Positions 18,604 through 26,652 of a stretch of 64,000 nucleotides of DNA are shown piece by piece. Made by a program: the position numbers and the translations under genes. Under the pieces are notes generated by a model. That model saw only the letters and a list, made by a program, of their open reading frames with translations, was not told the DNA's origin and did no database searches. Origin of the DNA: Pseudomonas lutea (GTDB lineage: Bacteria > Pseudomonadota > Gammaproteobacteria > Pseudomonadales > Pseudomonadaceae); NCBI RefSeq assembly GCF_000759445.1, contig NZ_JRMB01000001.1:806001-870000 (forward strand), given 5' to 3'. The stretch's first letter is position 1. Each line of letters begins with the position of its first letter.

Positions 18604-19781
18604 CCCTGGAACAGGCCATCAGCGCCTCTTCGCGCGCGCCCCATGACGGCTACGACTACCTTATCGTCGGCGCCGGTTTCGCCGGCAGCGTGATCGCCGA
18701 ACGGCTGGCGGCGGGGCTGGGCAAGAAAGTGTTGTTGATTGACCGGCGTGAGCACATTGGCGGCAATGCCTACGACCATCTGGACGATGCCGGTGTGATG
18801 GTGCACCGCTACGGCCCGCACATCTTTCATACCAACGCCCAGCGGATTGTCGACTACCTCTCGCAATTCACTGAATGGCGTCCGTACGAGCACCGCGTCC
18901 TGGCGAGAGTAGACGAGCATCTGGTGCCCATCCCGATCAACCTCACGACCCTCAACACGCTTTACGGGTTGTCGATGACGTCTGAAGAGGCCGAAGTATT
19001 TTTGGCCGAGCGTGCAGAACCGGTGTCAACGATTCGCACCTCCGAAGACGTCGTCATCAACCAGATCGGTCGCGAGCTGTACGAGAAGTTCTTCCGCGGC
19101 TATACCCGCAAGCAGTGGGGACTGGACCCGAGCGACCTGGACAAATCGGTGACCTCGCGCATTCCCACGCGAACAAACGAAGACGATCGCTACTTCACTG
19201 ACACCTTCCAGATGATGCCGCGTGAGGGCTACACGCACATGTTCGAGCGCATGCTCGATCACCCGAACATCGACATCCTCCTCGACACCGATTTCAAGGC
19301 TGTGCGTGAATCGATTGCCCACCGTCACCTGATCTACTGCGGGCCGATCGACGAGTACTACGATTTCCGTTTCGGGCGCTTGCCATACCGCTCGCTGCGC
19401 TTTCAGCACGAGACGGTGCAGCAGGCCGAGTACCAGCCGGTGGCGGTGGTCAATTTCCCTGACCAGAGCGTGCCCTATACACGCATCACCGAATACAAGC
19501 ACCTGACCGGACAGACCCACCCGCTGACCAGCATCAGCTACGAGTTTCCCTGTGACGACGGCGACCCGTATTACCCGGTGCCGCGCCCGGAGAACGCCGA
19601 GCTGTACAAGCGTTACAAGGCTCTGGCTGACGAGACGGCAAATGTCACGTTCCTTGGACGTCTGGGCACCTACAAGTACTACAACATGGACCAGGTGGTC
19701 GGTCAGGCGCTGGCCCTGTATCAGCGCATCGAAGACGGCCATGCGGTTACGCCCGAGGCCGCCGGAGCAACGGCGTCATGA
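18591..19781 (+). CDS. glf: UDP-galactopyranose mutase
   Basis: The 396-residue flavoenzyme has the FAD-binding motif YLIVGAGFAGSVIAERLA and the family signatures IDRREHIGGNAYD, YGPHIFHTN, FRGYTRKQWG, YFTDTFQMMPREGY and YKYYNMDQ. It converts UDP-galactopyranose to UDP-galactofuranose in the cytoplasm. It overlaps the preceding glycosyltransferase by 13 bp and the next gene by 4 bp, so translation is coupled. galE opposite would supply the substrate. The N-terminal ~20 residues before the FAD motif are slightly longer than in the E. coli enzyme. Confidence 0.96.
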   Translation: MPKITLEQAISASSRAPHDGYDYLIVGAGFAGSVIAERLAAGLGKKVLLIDRREHIGGNAYDHLDDAGVMVHRYGPHIFHTNAQRIVDYLSQFTEWRPYEHRVLARVDEHLVPIPINLTTLNTLYGLSMTSEEAEVFLAERAEPVSTIRTSEDVVINQIGRELYEKFFRGYTRKQWGLDPSDLDKSVTSRIPTRTNEDDRYFTDTFQMMPREGYTHMFERMLDHPNIDILLDTDFKAVRESIAHRHLIYCGPIDEYYDFRFGRLPYRSLRFQHETVQQAEYQPVAVVNFPDQSVPYTRITEYKHLTGQTHPLTSISYEFPCDDGDPYYPVPRPENAELYKRYKALADETANVTFLGRLGTYKYYNMDQVVGQALALYQRIEDGHAVTPEAAGATAS

Positions 19782-20983
19782 CGGTACAGCGCCGCTGGGA
19801 CGGCAGTCATGGCGCTGGCGACAATGGCGCGCTGTTCAAGAGCTTCCTCATGGCCGGCTATGAGTGCTCGACCCAGCGCCGCAGGGATGGCAAGCGCCTG
19901 GACTTGTCGGCGTCAACCGGTCATGCGCAGTGGGCTGACAACGACTATGCGCAGCTGACCGGGCTGGGCATTCGTTGCGCCCGGGACGGGCTGCGCTGGC
20001 ACCTGATCGAGACGAGCCCCGGCCACTATGACTGGAGTAGCTTCCTGCCGATGTTGCGGGCTGCTCGACGTCAAGGCATCCAGGTCATCTGGGACCTGTG
20101 TCATTACGGTTATCCCGACGATGTCGATATCTGGCGGCCCGGCTTCGTTGACCGCTTCGCGCGCTTCGCCGGGGCGGCTGCGCGCTTGATGCGAGAGGAG
20201 GGCGAGGACGTGCCGTTTTACTCGCCCATCAACGAGATGTCTTTCTGGAGCTGGGCGGGTGGCGATGTCGGCTACTTCAATCCTGCGGCGCATGGCCGCG
20301 GACTGGAACTCAAGCACCAGTTGGTGAGGGCCAGCATCGCCGCCATCGAAGCCGTGCGCGATGTCGTGCCGGCGGCGCGCTTCGTCCAGTGCGATCCGCT
20401 GATCAACGTGGTCTCCGGTTCCCGGCGTGCCGAGGACCAGGAGGCCGCCGAGCGGTATCGCCTGGCGCAGTTCGAGGCCTGGGACATGCTGGCCGGGCGG
20501 CAGTGGCCGGGGCTGGGCGGTGACGAGAAGTACCTGGACATCCTCGGCGCCAACTTCTACCCGCACAACCAATGGATGTTCAACGGCGGCATGATCCCGC
20601 GGGGCAGCGCCGAGTATCGACCGCTGGCGGGAATGCTCAAGGAGTTGCACCAGCGCTACCAACGCCCGGTGTTGCTGTCTGAAACCGGCTGCGAGGATGA
20701 GGAGCGTGTGCCGTGGTTCAAATACGTCGTTGATCAGGTGCTTCTGGCAATTGATCGAGGCGTGCCCATGGAGGGCGTCTGCTGGTATCCGTTTCTGGAC
20801 TACCCCGGCTGGGACGACGGCCGCTACTGCCCGACCGGCTTGTTCGGTTATCCCGATGGTGAAGGCAAACGCGCCGCGTTTCATCCCCTGCACTTGCAGG
20901 CGCAAGCGCTGCAGCAGCGGTTGATGGCTCAGGCACAGCGTGATATCCGCCCGGAGCCTGCGGGAGTGGCCGATGAAAAATGA
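19778..20983 (+). CDS. GH1-like (clan GH-A) beta-glycosidase
   Basis: The 401-residue protein has a TIM-barrel glycosidase pattern. SPINEMSFWSW places the acid/base glutamate at about residue 153, and VLLSETGCEDE places the nucleophile at about 302. IWDLCHYGYPDDVDIWRPGF resembles the GH1 'DLPH..' loop. There is no signal peptide, so it appears cytoplasmic, which is odd for an exopolysaccharide hydrolase. It might trim a lipid-linked or soluble intermediate, or be a transglycosylase. Its start overlaps glf by ATGA and its end overlaps the ABC gene by 11 bp, so it belongs to the same transcript. The substrate is unknown. Confidence 0.8.
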   Translation: MTVQRRWDGSHGAGDNGALFKSFLMAGYECSTQRRRDGKRLDLSASTGHAQWADNDYAQLTGLGIRCARDGLRWHLIETSPGHYDWSSFLPMLRAARRQGIQVIWDLCHYGYPDDVDIWRPGFVDRFARFAGAAARLMREEGEDVPFYSPINEMSFWSWAGGDVGYFNPAAHGRGLELKHQLVRASIAAIEAVRDVVPAARFVQCDPLINVVSGSRRAEDQEAAERYRLAQFEAWDMLAGRQWPGLGGDEKYLDILGANFYPHNQWMFNGGMIPRGSAEYRPLAGMLKELHQRYQRPVLLSETGCEDEERVPWFKYVVDQVLLAIDRGVPMEGVCWYPFLDYPGWDDGRYCPTGLFGYPDGEGKRAAFHPLHLQAQALQQRLMAQAQRDIRPEPAGVADEK

Positions 20984-22736
20984 CCGATGGCGCGAGTGTC
21001 CTCTGCCGTTGACGCCTATAGCGTTTTTGTGGCGCTACGTGCGTGTGCGCCCGTGGCATTTTTCGACCATGCTGTTCCTGGTCATCGGGGCTGCCGGCTG
21101 TGCGGTTGCGGTGCAATACGGGATGAAACTGCTGGTGGACGCCATGGCCGCCGGCAGGGAACACGTCGCCCATGTCTGGGGCCCGTTCACCCTGTTCCTG
21201 GCGCTGATCGTGACCGAGAACGTGTTCTGGCGGTTGGGCGGCTGGCTGGGCTGCCGCACCGTGGTGGGCAGTTGCGCAGATTTGCGCATCGACCTGTTCA
21301 CCCACCTGACCGGTCACCCGATGCGTTACTTCACCCAGCATTTCGCTGGGGCGCTGGCCAATCGCGTGTCGTCAGCCGGCGCGGCGGCGGGTTCCATCTA
21401 CGGAGGGCTGGCGTGGAAGATCATTCCGCCCTGCGTGGACTTCATCGGCGCGGTGATCGTGCTGTGTACGGTGCGGCTGTCCATGGCCCTGGCGCTGATT
21501 GTCTGCGTGCTGCTGGTCGCTGCGCTGATCACCGTGATCGGCATTCGCGGGCGTACACGGCACATCGATTTCGCCTCGCAGTCTGCGCGGGTGGGGGGGG
21601 AAATCGTCGATCTGGTGTCCAACGTCTGGACCATCAAGGCGTTCTCGGGACGCGACCGCGAGCGCGCACGGCTGGAGCGGGAGATCGGCGTCGAGGCGCG
21701 CGCCCAGCGGCGCAGCTGGATTTACCTGGAGAAAGCCCGCGTGCTGCATGACATCTGCCTGTCGGTGATGGCGGGCGGCATGCTGGGCTGGGCGATATTG
21801 CTGTGGCTCGATGCGCAGGTCACGCCCGGCGACGTGGTGATGGTCAGCGCGCTGACGTTTCGCATCCTGCACGGCTCGCGTGACCTGGCCCTCGCGTTGG
21901 TAGATACCTCTCAGCAGATGGGTGTGATTGCCGAGACCCTGAACATCATCGCCCAGCCCCATGCCCTCAGCGACACCCGCGAAGAGCTGGCACCGCCGCT
22001 GGGCCACATCCAGCTGGTGGACGTCGGTTACCGTTACCCTGGCGGCGTGCAGGTGTTCAAGCATCTGCGGGTGGACATCCCGGCCGGGCAGAGCGTGGGC
22101 ATCGTCGGCGCGTCGGGCTCCGGCAAATCGACGCTGATCAGCCTGCTGCAGCGTCTGGACGACGTCAGCAGCGGCGCAATCCTCATCGACGGGCGCGACA
22201 TTCGTTCGGTCAGCCAGGACAGCCTGCGTCGGCAGATTGCCGTGGTGCCCCAAGAGCCTGCCTTGTCCAACCGCAGCATTCTGGAAAACATCGGCTACGG
22301 CTCGCCCCACGCCACGGAGGAGCAAATCATCGGTGCGGCGCGGCAAGCCTATTGCGACGAGTTCATCCGCGCGCTGCCCGAAGGCTATCGGACCCAGGTG
22401 GGCGAGCGCGGGGTGATGCTGTCGGGCGGTCAGCGCCAGCGACTGGGGCTTGCCCGTGCGTTCCTGAAAGATGCGCCGATCCTGATTCTCGACGAAGCCA
22501 CTTCGGCGCTGGACTCCGATTCCGAGGCCATCATCCAGAGGGCACTGACGGATTTGATGCGCGGCCGCACGGTGCTGGCAGTGGCGCATCGGCTGTCGAC
22601 CGTCTCGAATTTCGACCGCGTTCTGGTGCTGGACGCAGGGCGTTTGATTCAGGACGGCGCTCCGCGTGAGCTGCGCGAGGTCCCCGGTCAATTCCGCACG
22701 CTGTGGCAGCTACAAAGCATGAGCGTGCACAGCTGA
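20973..22736 (+). CDS. MsbA-type ABC exporter (fused membrane and ATPase domains)
   Basis: The 587-residue half-transporter has an N-terminal membrane domain of about six helices (residues 20-310) and a C-terminal ATPase. Walker A GASGSGKST lies near residue 380, followed by the Q-loop (VPQEPALS), the signature LSGGQRQRLGLARA, Walker B ILILDEATSALD near 503 and the H-loop AVAHRLST. It resembles lipid A, glycolipid and peptide exporters and would work as a homodimer. ATG 20973 is used because CGGGAG precedes it and it lies inside the end of the glycosidase gene. Its position makes it the probable exporter of the product of this operon. Confidence 0.9.
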   Translation: MKNDRWRECPLPLTPIAFLWRYVRVRPWHFSTMLFLVIGAAGCAVAVQYGMKLLVDAMAAGREHVAHVWGPFTLFLALIVTENVFWRLGGWLGCRTVVGSCADLRIDLFTHLTGHPMRYFTQHFAGALANRVSSAGAAAGSIYGGLAWKIIPPCVDFIGAVIVLCTVRLSMALALIVCVLLVAALITVIGIRGRTRHIDFASQSARVGGEIVDLVSNVWTIKAFSGRDRERARLEREIGVEARAQRRSWIYLEKARVLHDICLSVMAGGMLGWAILLWLDAQVTPGDVVMVSALTFRILHGSRDLALALVDTSQQMGVIAETLNIIAQPHALSDTREELAPPLGHIQLVDVGYRYPGGVQVFKHLRVDIPAGQSVGIVGASGSGKSTLISLLQRLDDVSSGAILIDGRDIRSVSQDSLRRQIAVVPQEPALSNRSILENIGYGSPHATEEQIIGAARQAYCDEFIRALPEGYRTQVGERGVMLSGGQRQRLGLARAFLKDAPILILDEATSALDSDSEAIIQRALTDLMRGRTVLAVAHRLSTVSNFDRVLVLDAGRLIQDGAPRELREVPGQFRTLWQLQSMSVHS

Positions 22737-22863
22737 ACAGCTCTGCGCGCTCGCGATGCCTTTCATCCGCTGGCTCGCGCGTCGTCGCAACCTGACGCGG
22801 CGAGCAGAATCCACAGAGCGTTACCCAAAGGAAAAATCTCAACGATTCTCAGGAGTTTGAACA

Positions 22864-23358
22864 ATGTCTGCCGAATCCGTTTTGGACTACTTGCGCGACC
22901 ATTCCCTGATGCTGGCCACGGCCGAATCCTGCACCGCCGGGATGATCATGTCGTTGCTGGCCAAAGTGCCGGGCAGCGGTTCGCTGATCGAATGTGGCTA
23001 CGTGGTCTATTCCCCGGAAGCCAAGCAGCGCCTGCTCAGCGTCAGCCCGGACACCATCGAGCGTTACAACCTGACCAGCGTGGAGGTGGCCGAAGAAATG
23101 GCCGCCGGTGCGTTGCATGACAGCCCGGCGACCGTCGCCGTGGCCACCACGGGCGTGTGCGGGCCCGACGACATGGACGGGATCCCGGCAGGTACGGTGT
23201 GCTTCGCCTGGGGCTTCGTTCACCAGGAACGGCTGCGTATTTTCACCCATTGTCATGTCTTCTCCGGCGACCGCGAGTCGGTGCAGCAGCAGGCCGCCGT
23301 CTATGCTTTGGAACAGGTTCCGGTGTTTCATCGACAGTTGGTGGAAACACGGCACTGA
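22864..23358 (+). CDS. CinA C-terminal-type nicotinamide-nucleotide amidase
   Basis: The 164-residue protein is the stand-alone amidase domain of CinA (PncC), with the catalytic region TAESCTAGMI, the mid motif YSPEAKQRLLSV and GDRESVQQQA near the end. It would hydrolyse NMN to nicotinate mononucleotide in the pyridine-nucleotide cycle. AGGAG precedes ATG 22864. Several Pseudomonas genomes hold two such paralogues; this one is away from recA, so it may be the second copy. Confidence 0.85.
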   Translation: MSAESVLDYLRDHSLMLATAESCTAGMIMSLLAKVPGSGSLIECGYVVYSPEAKQRLLSVSPDTIERYNLTSVEVAEEMAAGALHDSPATVAVATTGVCGPDDMDGIPAGTVCFAWGFVHQERLRIFTHCHVFSGDRESVQQQAAVYALEQVPVFHRQLVETRH

Positions 23359-23453
23359 GCCGGACCGTTCATCGCACCGTGAAGCGTTAGGGACAAACCT
23401 TCGTCAGCACCATTGAGTCATCCATTAAGGATCCTCAATCGGAAAAGACTGCG

Positions 23454-24494
23454 ATGCGAACATCTCCTCTTCTTGTTCTGCTGGCCGTGCCTGCGGCGCT
23501 CCTGCTTCTCTCCGGGTGCGCCACACAAAGCCTGAATGAAAGCGAACGCAACCGGCTGGTGGGCAAGACGTTCGTCGTCACCGGCGCGTCCAGCGGTATC
23601 GGCCGAGGCGTCGCGTTGCAACTGGGCCGCAGCGGGGCCAACGTGGTGCTGGCTGCGCGCCGCACCAAGGCCCTTGAAAGCCTGGCCCGGGAGATCGTCG
23701 TTGCGGGCGGTACGCCCCTCGTCGTGACCACCGACATCTCCAGAACCGAAGAGATGCAGCATTTGCTCAATGCCACGCTTGAGCGATTTGGCCGCATCGA
23801 TGGCTGGATCAACAACGCCGCGGTCATGGCGACCGGGCGCTTCGAAGACATTCCCCTGGAGGACCATCAGCGGCTGCTCGACGTCAATCTCAAGGGCACG
23901 CTGACCGGCAGCCACCTGGCGATGCGGCAGTTCCGCAAACAGGGCGAGGGCGTGCTGATCAATGTCGCTTCCATCGACAGCGAAGTGCCGCACACCTATC
24001 AGGCCTCCTACTCAGCTTCCAAGGCCGGCGTGCTGAGTCTGGGTCGTGTGCTGAACCAGGAACTGCGTTTGAACAAGGAGCGCGACATCCATGTCGTGAC
24101 TGTGATGCCGTGGGCGATCGACACGCCCATTTGGGACCACGCCGCCAATTACACCGGCCATCAGCCGCAGATGCCCACCATGGACGGGCCGGAGAAGCCG
24201 GTAAACGCCATCGTCCGCGCCACGTTGTACCCACGGCGGGAAATCACGGTGGGCTACAAGGCCAAGCTGGCGTACTGGAGCCATCGCCTGACCCCCGAAA
24301 TCAGTGACCTTTTCTCGCGCCACGCCGTGCAGAAAGGCCAGGTCGACATGAACCCGCAGGTGCCACCGACCTCCGGCAACCTGCATACCCCGCTGGAGAC
24401 CGGGCAAGGGGTTTCCGGCGGTATTCGCGAGCGGATGCGTGAGCAAAGTGAACACAGTGAGCAACCGCAAGCGCAGCCAGGCGCTGCGCGATAA
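23454..24494 (+). CDS. Short-chain dehydrogenase carrying a lipoprotein signal
   Basis: The 346-residue protein begins with a classical lipoprotein signal (LLVLLAVPAALLLLSGC, Cys at about residue 22). It is followed by a complete SDR domain: TGASSGIG for cofactor, NNAAVMATG, the serine in VASIDSE and YSASK. The last ~60 residues are polar. Ala rather than Asp after the lipid Cys favours outer-membrane sorting. A secreted SDR is unusual because NAD(P) is not expected in the periplasm. Signal and enzyme are in one frame without a plausible internal start before the SDR fold. The gene sits between cinA-like and DUF2934 genes. Confidence 0.85.
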   Translation: MRTSPLLVLLAVPAALLLLSGCATQSLNESERNRLVGKTFVVTGASSGIGRGVALQLGRSGANVVLAARRTKALESLAREIVVAGGTPLVVTTDISRTEEMQHLLNATLERFGRIDGWINNAAVMATGRFEDIPLEDHQRLLDVNLKGTLTGSHLAMRQFRKQGEGVLINVASIDSEVPHTYQASYSASKAGVLSLGRVLNQELRLNKERDIHVVTVMPWAIDTPIWDHAANYTGHQPQMPTMDGPEKPVNAIVRATLYPRREITVGYKAKLAYWSHRLTPEISDLFSRHAVQKGQVDMNPQVPPTSGNLHTPLETGQGVSGGIRERMREQSEHSEQPQAQPGAAR

Positions 24495-24519
24495 CCCATG
24501 CACTTGAGAGGGCGAGACC

Positions 24520-24741
24520 ATGATCGACGATGCGAAAATCCGTGAACGTGCCTACGAGCTTTGGGAGCTTGACGGGCGACCAGAAGGTGCCGAATACAGC
24601 CACTGGCTGCAGGCGCGCGAACAGCTTGAATCAGAAGCCCGCCAGCCTGCGGCGGCCAATACGCTCGATTCGGTTGGCGGCAGCGCCGAGAGCGGGATCC
24701 CCGAGCTGCCGGTGGACCAAGGCACTCACGCGGAGCAGTGA
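24520..24741 (+). CDS. DUF2934 small protein
   Basis: The 73-residue protein contains IRERAYELWELDGRPEG and HWLQAREQLE, the hallmark of DUF2934, a family of short proteins of unknown role widespread in proteobacteria. The C-terminal half is polar and likely disordered. GAGGGCGAGACC precedes the ATG. It starts 25 bp after the SDR lipoprotein and may share its transcript. Confidence 0.85.
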   Translation: MIDDAKIRERAYELWELDGRPEGAEYSHWLQAREQLESEARQPAAANTLDSVGGSAESGIPELPVDQGTHAEQ

Positions 24742-24885
24742 GGCCGTAGGGTGCGCCGTGTCTCGCGGCGCACCCGGTTGAATTTTTCCGGCCAGCGGCG
24801 ATCTTTCGATGCAGAGCAGCGCAGCGGCGTTGCTCCCCGCGAGCCACATTTCCCGAGCAACCTCGCTGCATAGCCGGAGCACACC

Positions 24886-26232
24886 ATGACATCACACCAA
24901 CACTCGCCGAGCAGGGCGCTCAAGCGCGCGGTCACCGGGCCCATGCTCTTGCTGTTCATTCTGGGCGACGTGCTGGGTGCCGGGGTCTATGCGTTGGCCG
25001 GGACCATCGCGGGCCAGGTCGGTGGCGCGATCTGGGTGCCTCTGCTGATTGCGCTGTGCTTTGCCATGCTCACCGCAGGTTCATACGCGGAGCTTGTGAC
25101 CAAATACCCTCACGCAGGCGCCTCCGCGGTGTTTGCGGGCAAGGCGTTCAAGTCGCCACTGACTTCATTTTTGATCGGCTTCTGCATGCTGGCTGCCGGT
25201 GTCACCAGTGCGGCCGGCCTGTCCCTGGCGTTCGCCGGCGACTACATGGCGCCGTTCATCCAGCTGCCTGCCCACGTTGTGGCGTTGATCTTTCTGGTCG
25301 TCATTGCGTTGCTCAACGCCCGGGGCATCAAGGAATCGTTGTCCGCCAATCTGGTGATGACAGTGATCGAGGTGTCGGGCCTGCTGCTGGTCATCGTCGC
25401 CGCCGTCTGGTTTTTCCAGACCGGTGAGGCGGATCTTTCCCGAGCCGTGCAGTTCAAGGAGGGGATCAACCCCGCGTACGCCGTGTTGGGCGCGGCGCTG
25501 CTGGCGTTCTATTCGTTTGTCGGTTTCGAGACGTCGGCGAATATGGCCGAAGAGGTGCGCAACGTGCGCAAGGTGTATCCCCGCGCTCTGTTTGGCGCGC
25601 TGTTGATCGCCGGGGCGATTTACATGGGCGTCGGGGTTGCTGCGGCGGCGGTAATGCCAATCGACCAGCTGATGCATTCTTCGGCGCCGCTGCTGGAGGT
25701 GGTCAAGGCTTCGCACCTGGGTATTCCGCCACGGCTGTTCGCTTTTATCGCGTTGGTGGCAGTCGCCAACGGCGCGCTGCTGACCATGATCATGTCGAGC
25801 CGGCTGGCCTATGGCATGTCCCGCCAGGGCCTGCTGCCGCACGCGCTGTCGAAGGTGCTGCCTGAGCGTCGCACACCCTGGGTGGCGATCGTCGCGACGA
25901 CGGTGGTGGCGATCATTCTGACGCTGACCGGCTCCCTTGCTACGCTGGCGGAAACCGTTGTGCTGCTATTGCTGTTCGTGTTTATCAGCACCAACCTGGC
26001 AGTGTTGATTCTGCGTCGCGACCACGTCGAGGCCGATCATTTCAGGGTGCCGACCTGGGTGCCGGTGCTGGCGATCGTGTCTTGCCTGATTCTGCTCACA
26101 CAGCAAAGCGCTGAAACCTGGCTGCGCGCAGGCGTGCTGATACTGGTGGGCGTGGCGTTGTATTTCCTCGCGCGAGTGGATGGAACCCGGCCTGCGTTCA
26201 ATACGCAGTTGGCGGAGGGTGACGCCGAATAA
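24886..26232 (+). CDS. APC-superfamily amino acid/polyamine permease
   Basis: The 448-residue protein has about 12 membrane helices. The APC substrate/Na site is near the N-terminus (GPMLLLFILGDVLGAGVYAL), and the helix 6 motif AFYSFVGFETSANMAEEVRN is typical of the family. The substrate cannot be named. The length fits the 430-480 range of cationic and neutral amino acid carriers. CCGGAG precedes ATG 24886. It is monocistronic, with 145 bp of upstream sequence. Confidence 0.85.
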   Translation: MTSHQHSPSRALKRAVTGPMLLLFILGDVLGAGVYALAGTIAGQVGGAIWVPLLIALCFAMLTAGSYAELVTKYPHAGASAVFAGKAFKSPLTSFLIGFCMLAAGVTSAAGLSLAFAGDYMAPFIQLPAHVVALIFLVVIALLNARGIKESLSANLVMTVIEVSGLLLVIVAAVWFFQTGEADLSRAVQFKEGINPAYAVLGAALLAFYSFVGFETSANMAEEVRNVRKVYPRALFGALLIAGAIYMGVGVAAAAVMPIDQLMHSSAPLLEVVKASHLGIPPRLFAFIALVAVANGALLTMIMSSRLAYGMSRQGLLPHALSKVLPERRTPWVAIVATTVVAIILTLTGSLATLAETVVLLLLFVFISTNLAVLILRRDHVEADHFRVPTWVPVLAIVSCLILLTQQSAETWLRAGVLILVGVALYFLARVDGTRPAFNTQLAEGDAE

Positions 26233-26652
26233 TCTCCGACCCCTCCTTGTGGGTCGAACGGTGGCGCGATGCCGCCGTGCTGTTGCAAGGCTTGTGCGAC
26301 GTGAAGGCGTGGTCCGCAGGCCCAGATAAGTGAGGTCACGGAAGTGCCACACGCCTTCCTGCGCCGGGAGTTGCGCAGGACTTCGCATCTGAGCACCCCG
26401 TTTCAGCCTGAAGCCCAAGCCGACCATCGCCCCCGTAGAAGCACGCAATGAGCGGCACAGCGGTGGGCAGATTGTTGCGCACGGTTGCCTGCGTTATCCC
26501 CTTTGAACACGCCCCGCATCTAGCTTGAAGCCCCGCAATCCCTTATCGCGCCATGGCTGCGCGCTGGCTGGCACGTCCCTTGATAGCTCCGTGGTCCTTC
26601 GCACGCTCCCCATAGCGTTCGGACTTCTGTCACAGCGCACAAGGAACACGGG
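26233..26652. other. Gene-free region before the VgrG island
   Basis: I see no gene, REP element or clear terminator in these 420 bp. The promoter of the vgrG-rhs-immunity transcript must lie here. Confidence 0.4.
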
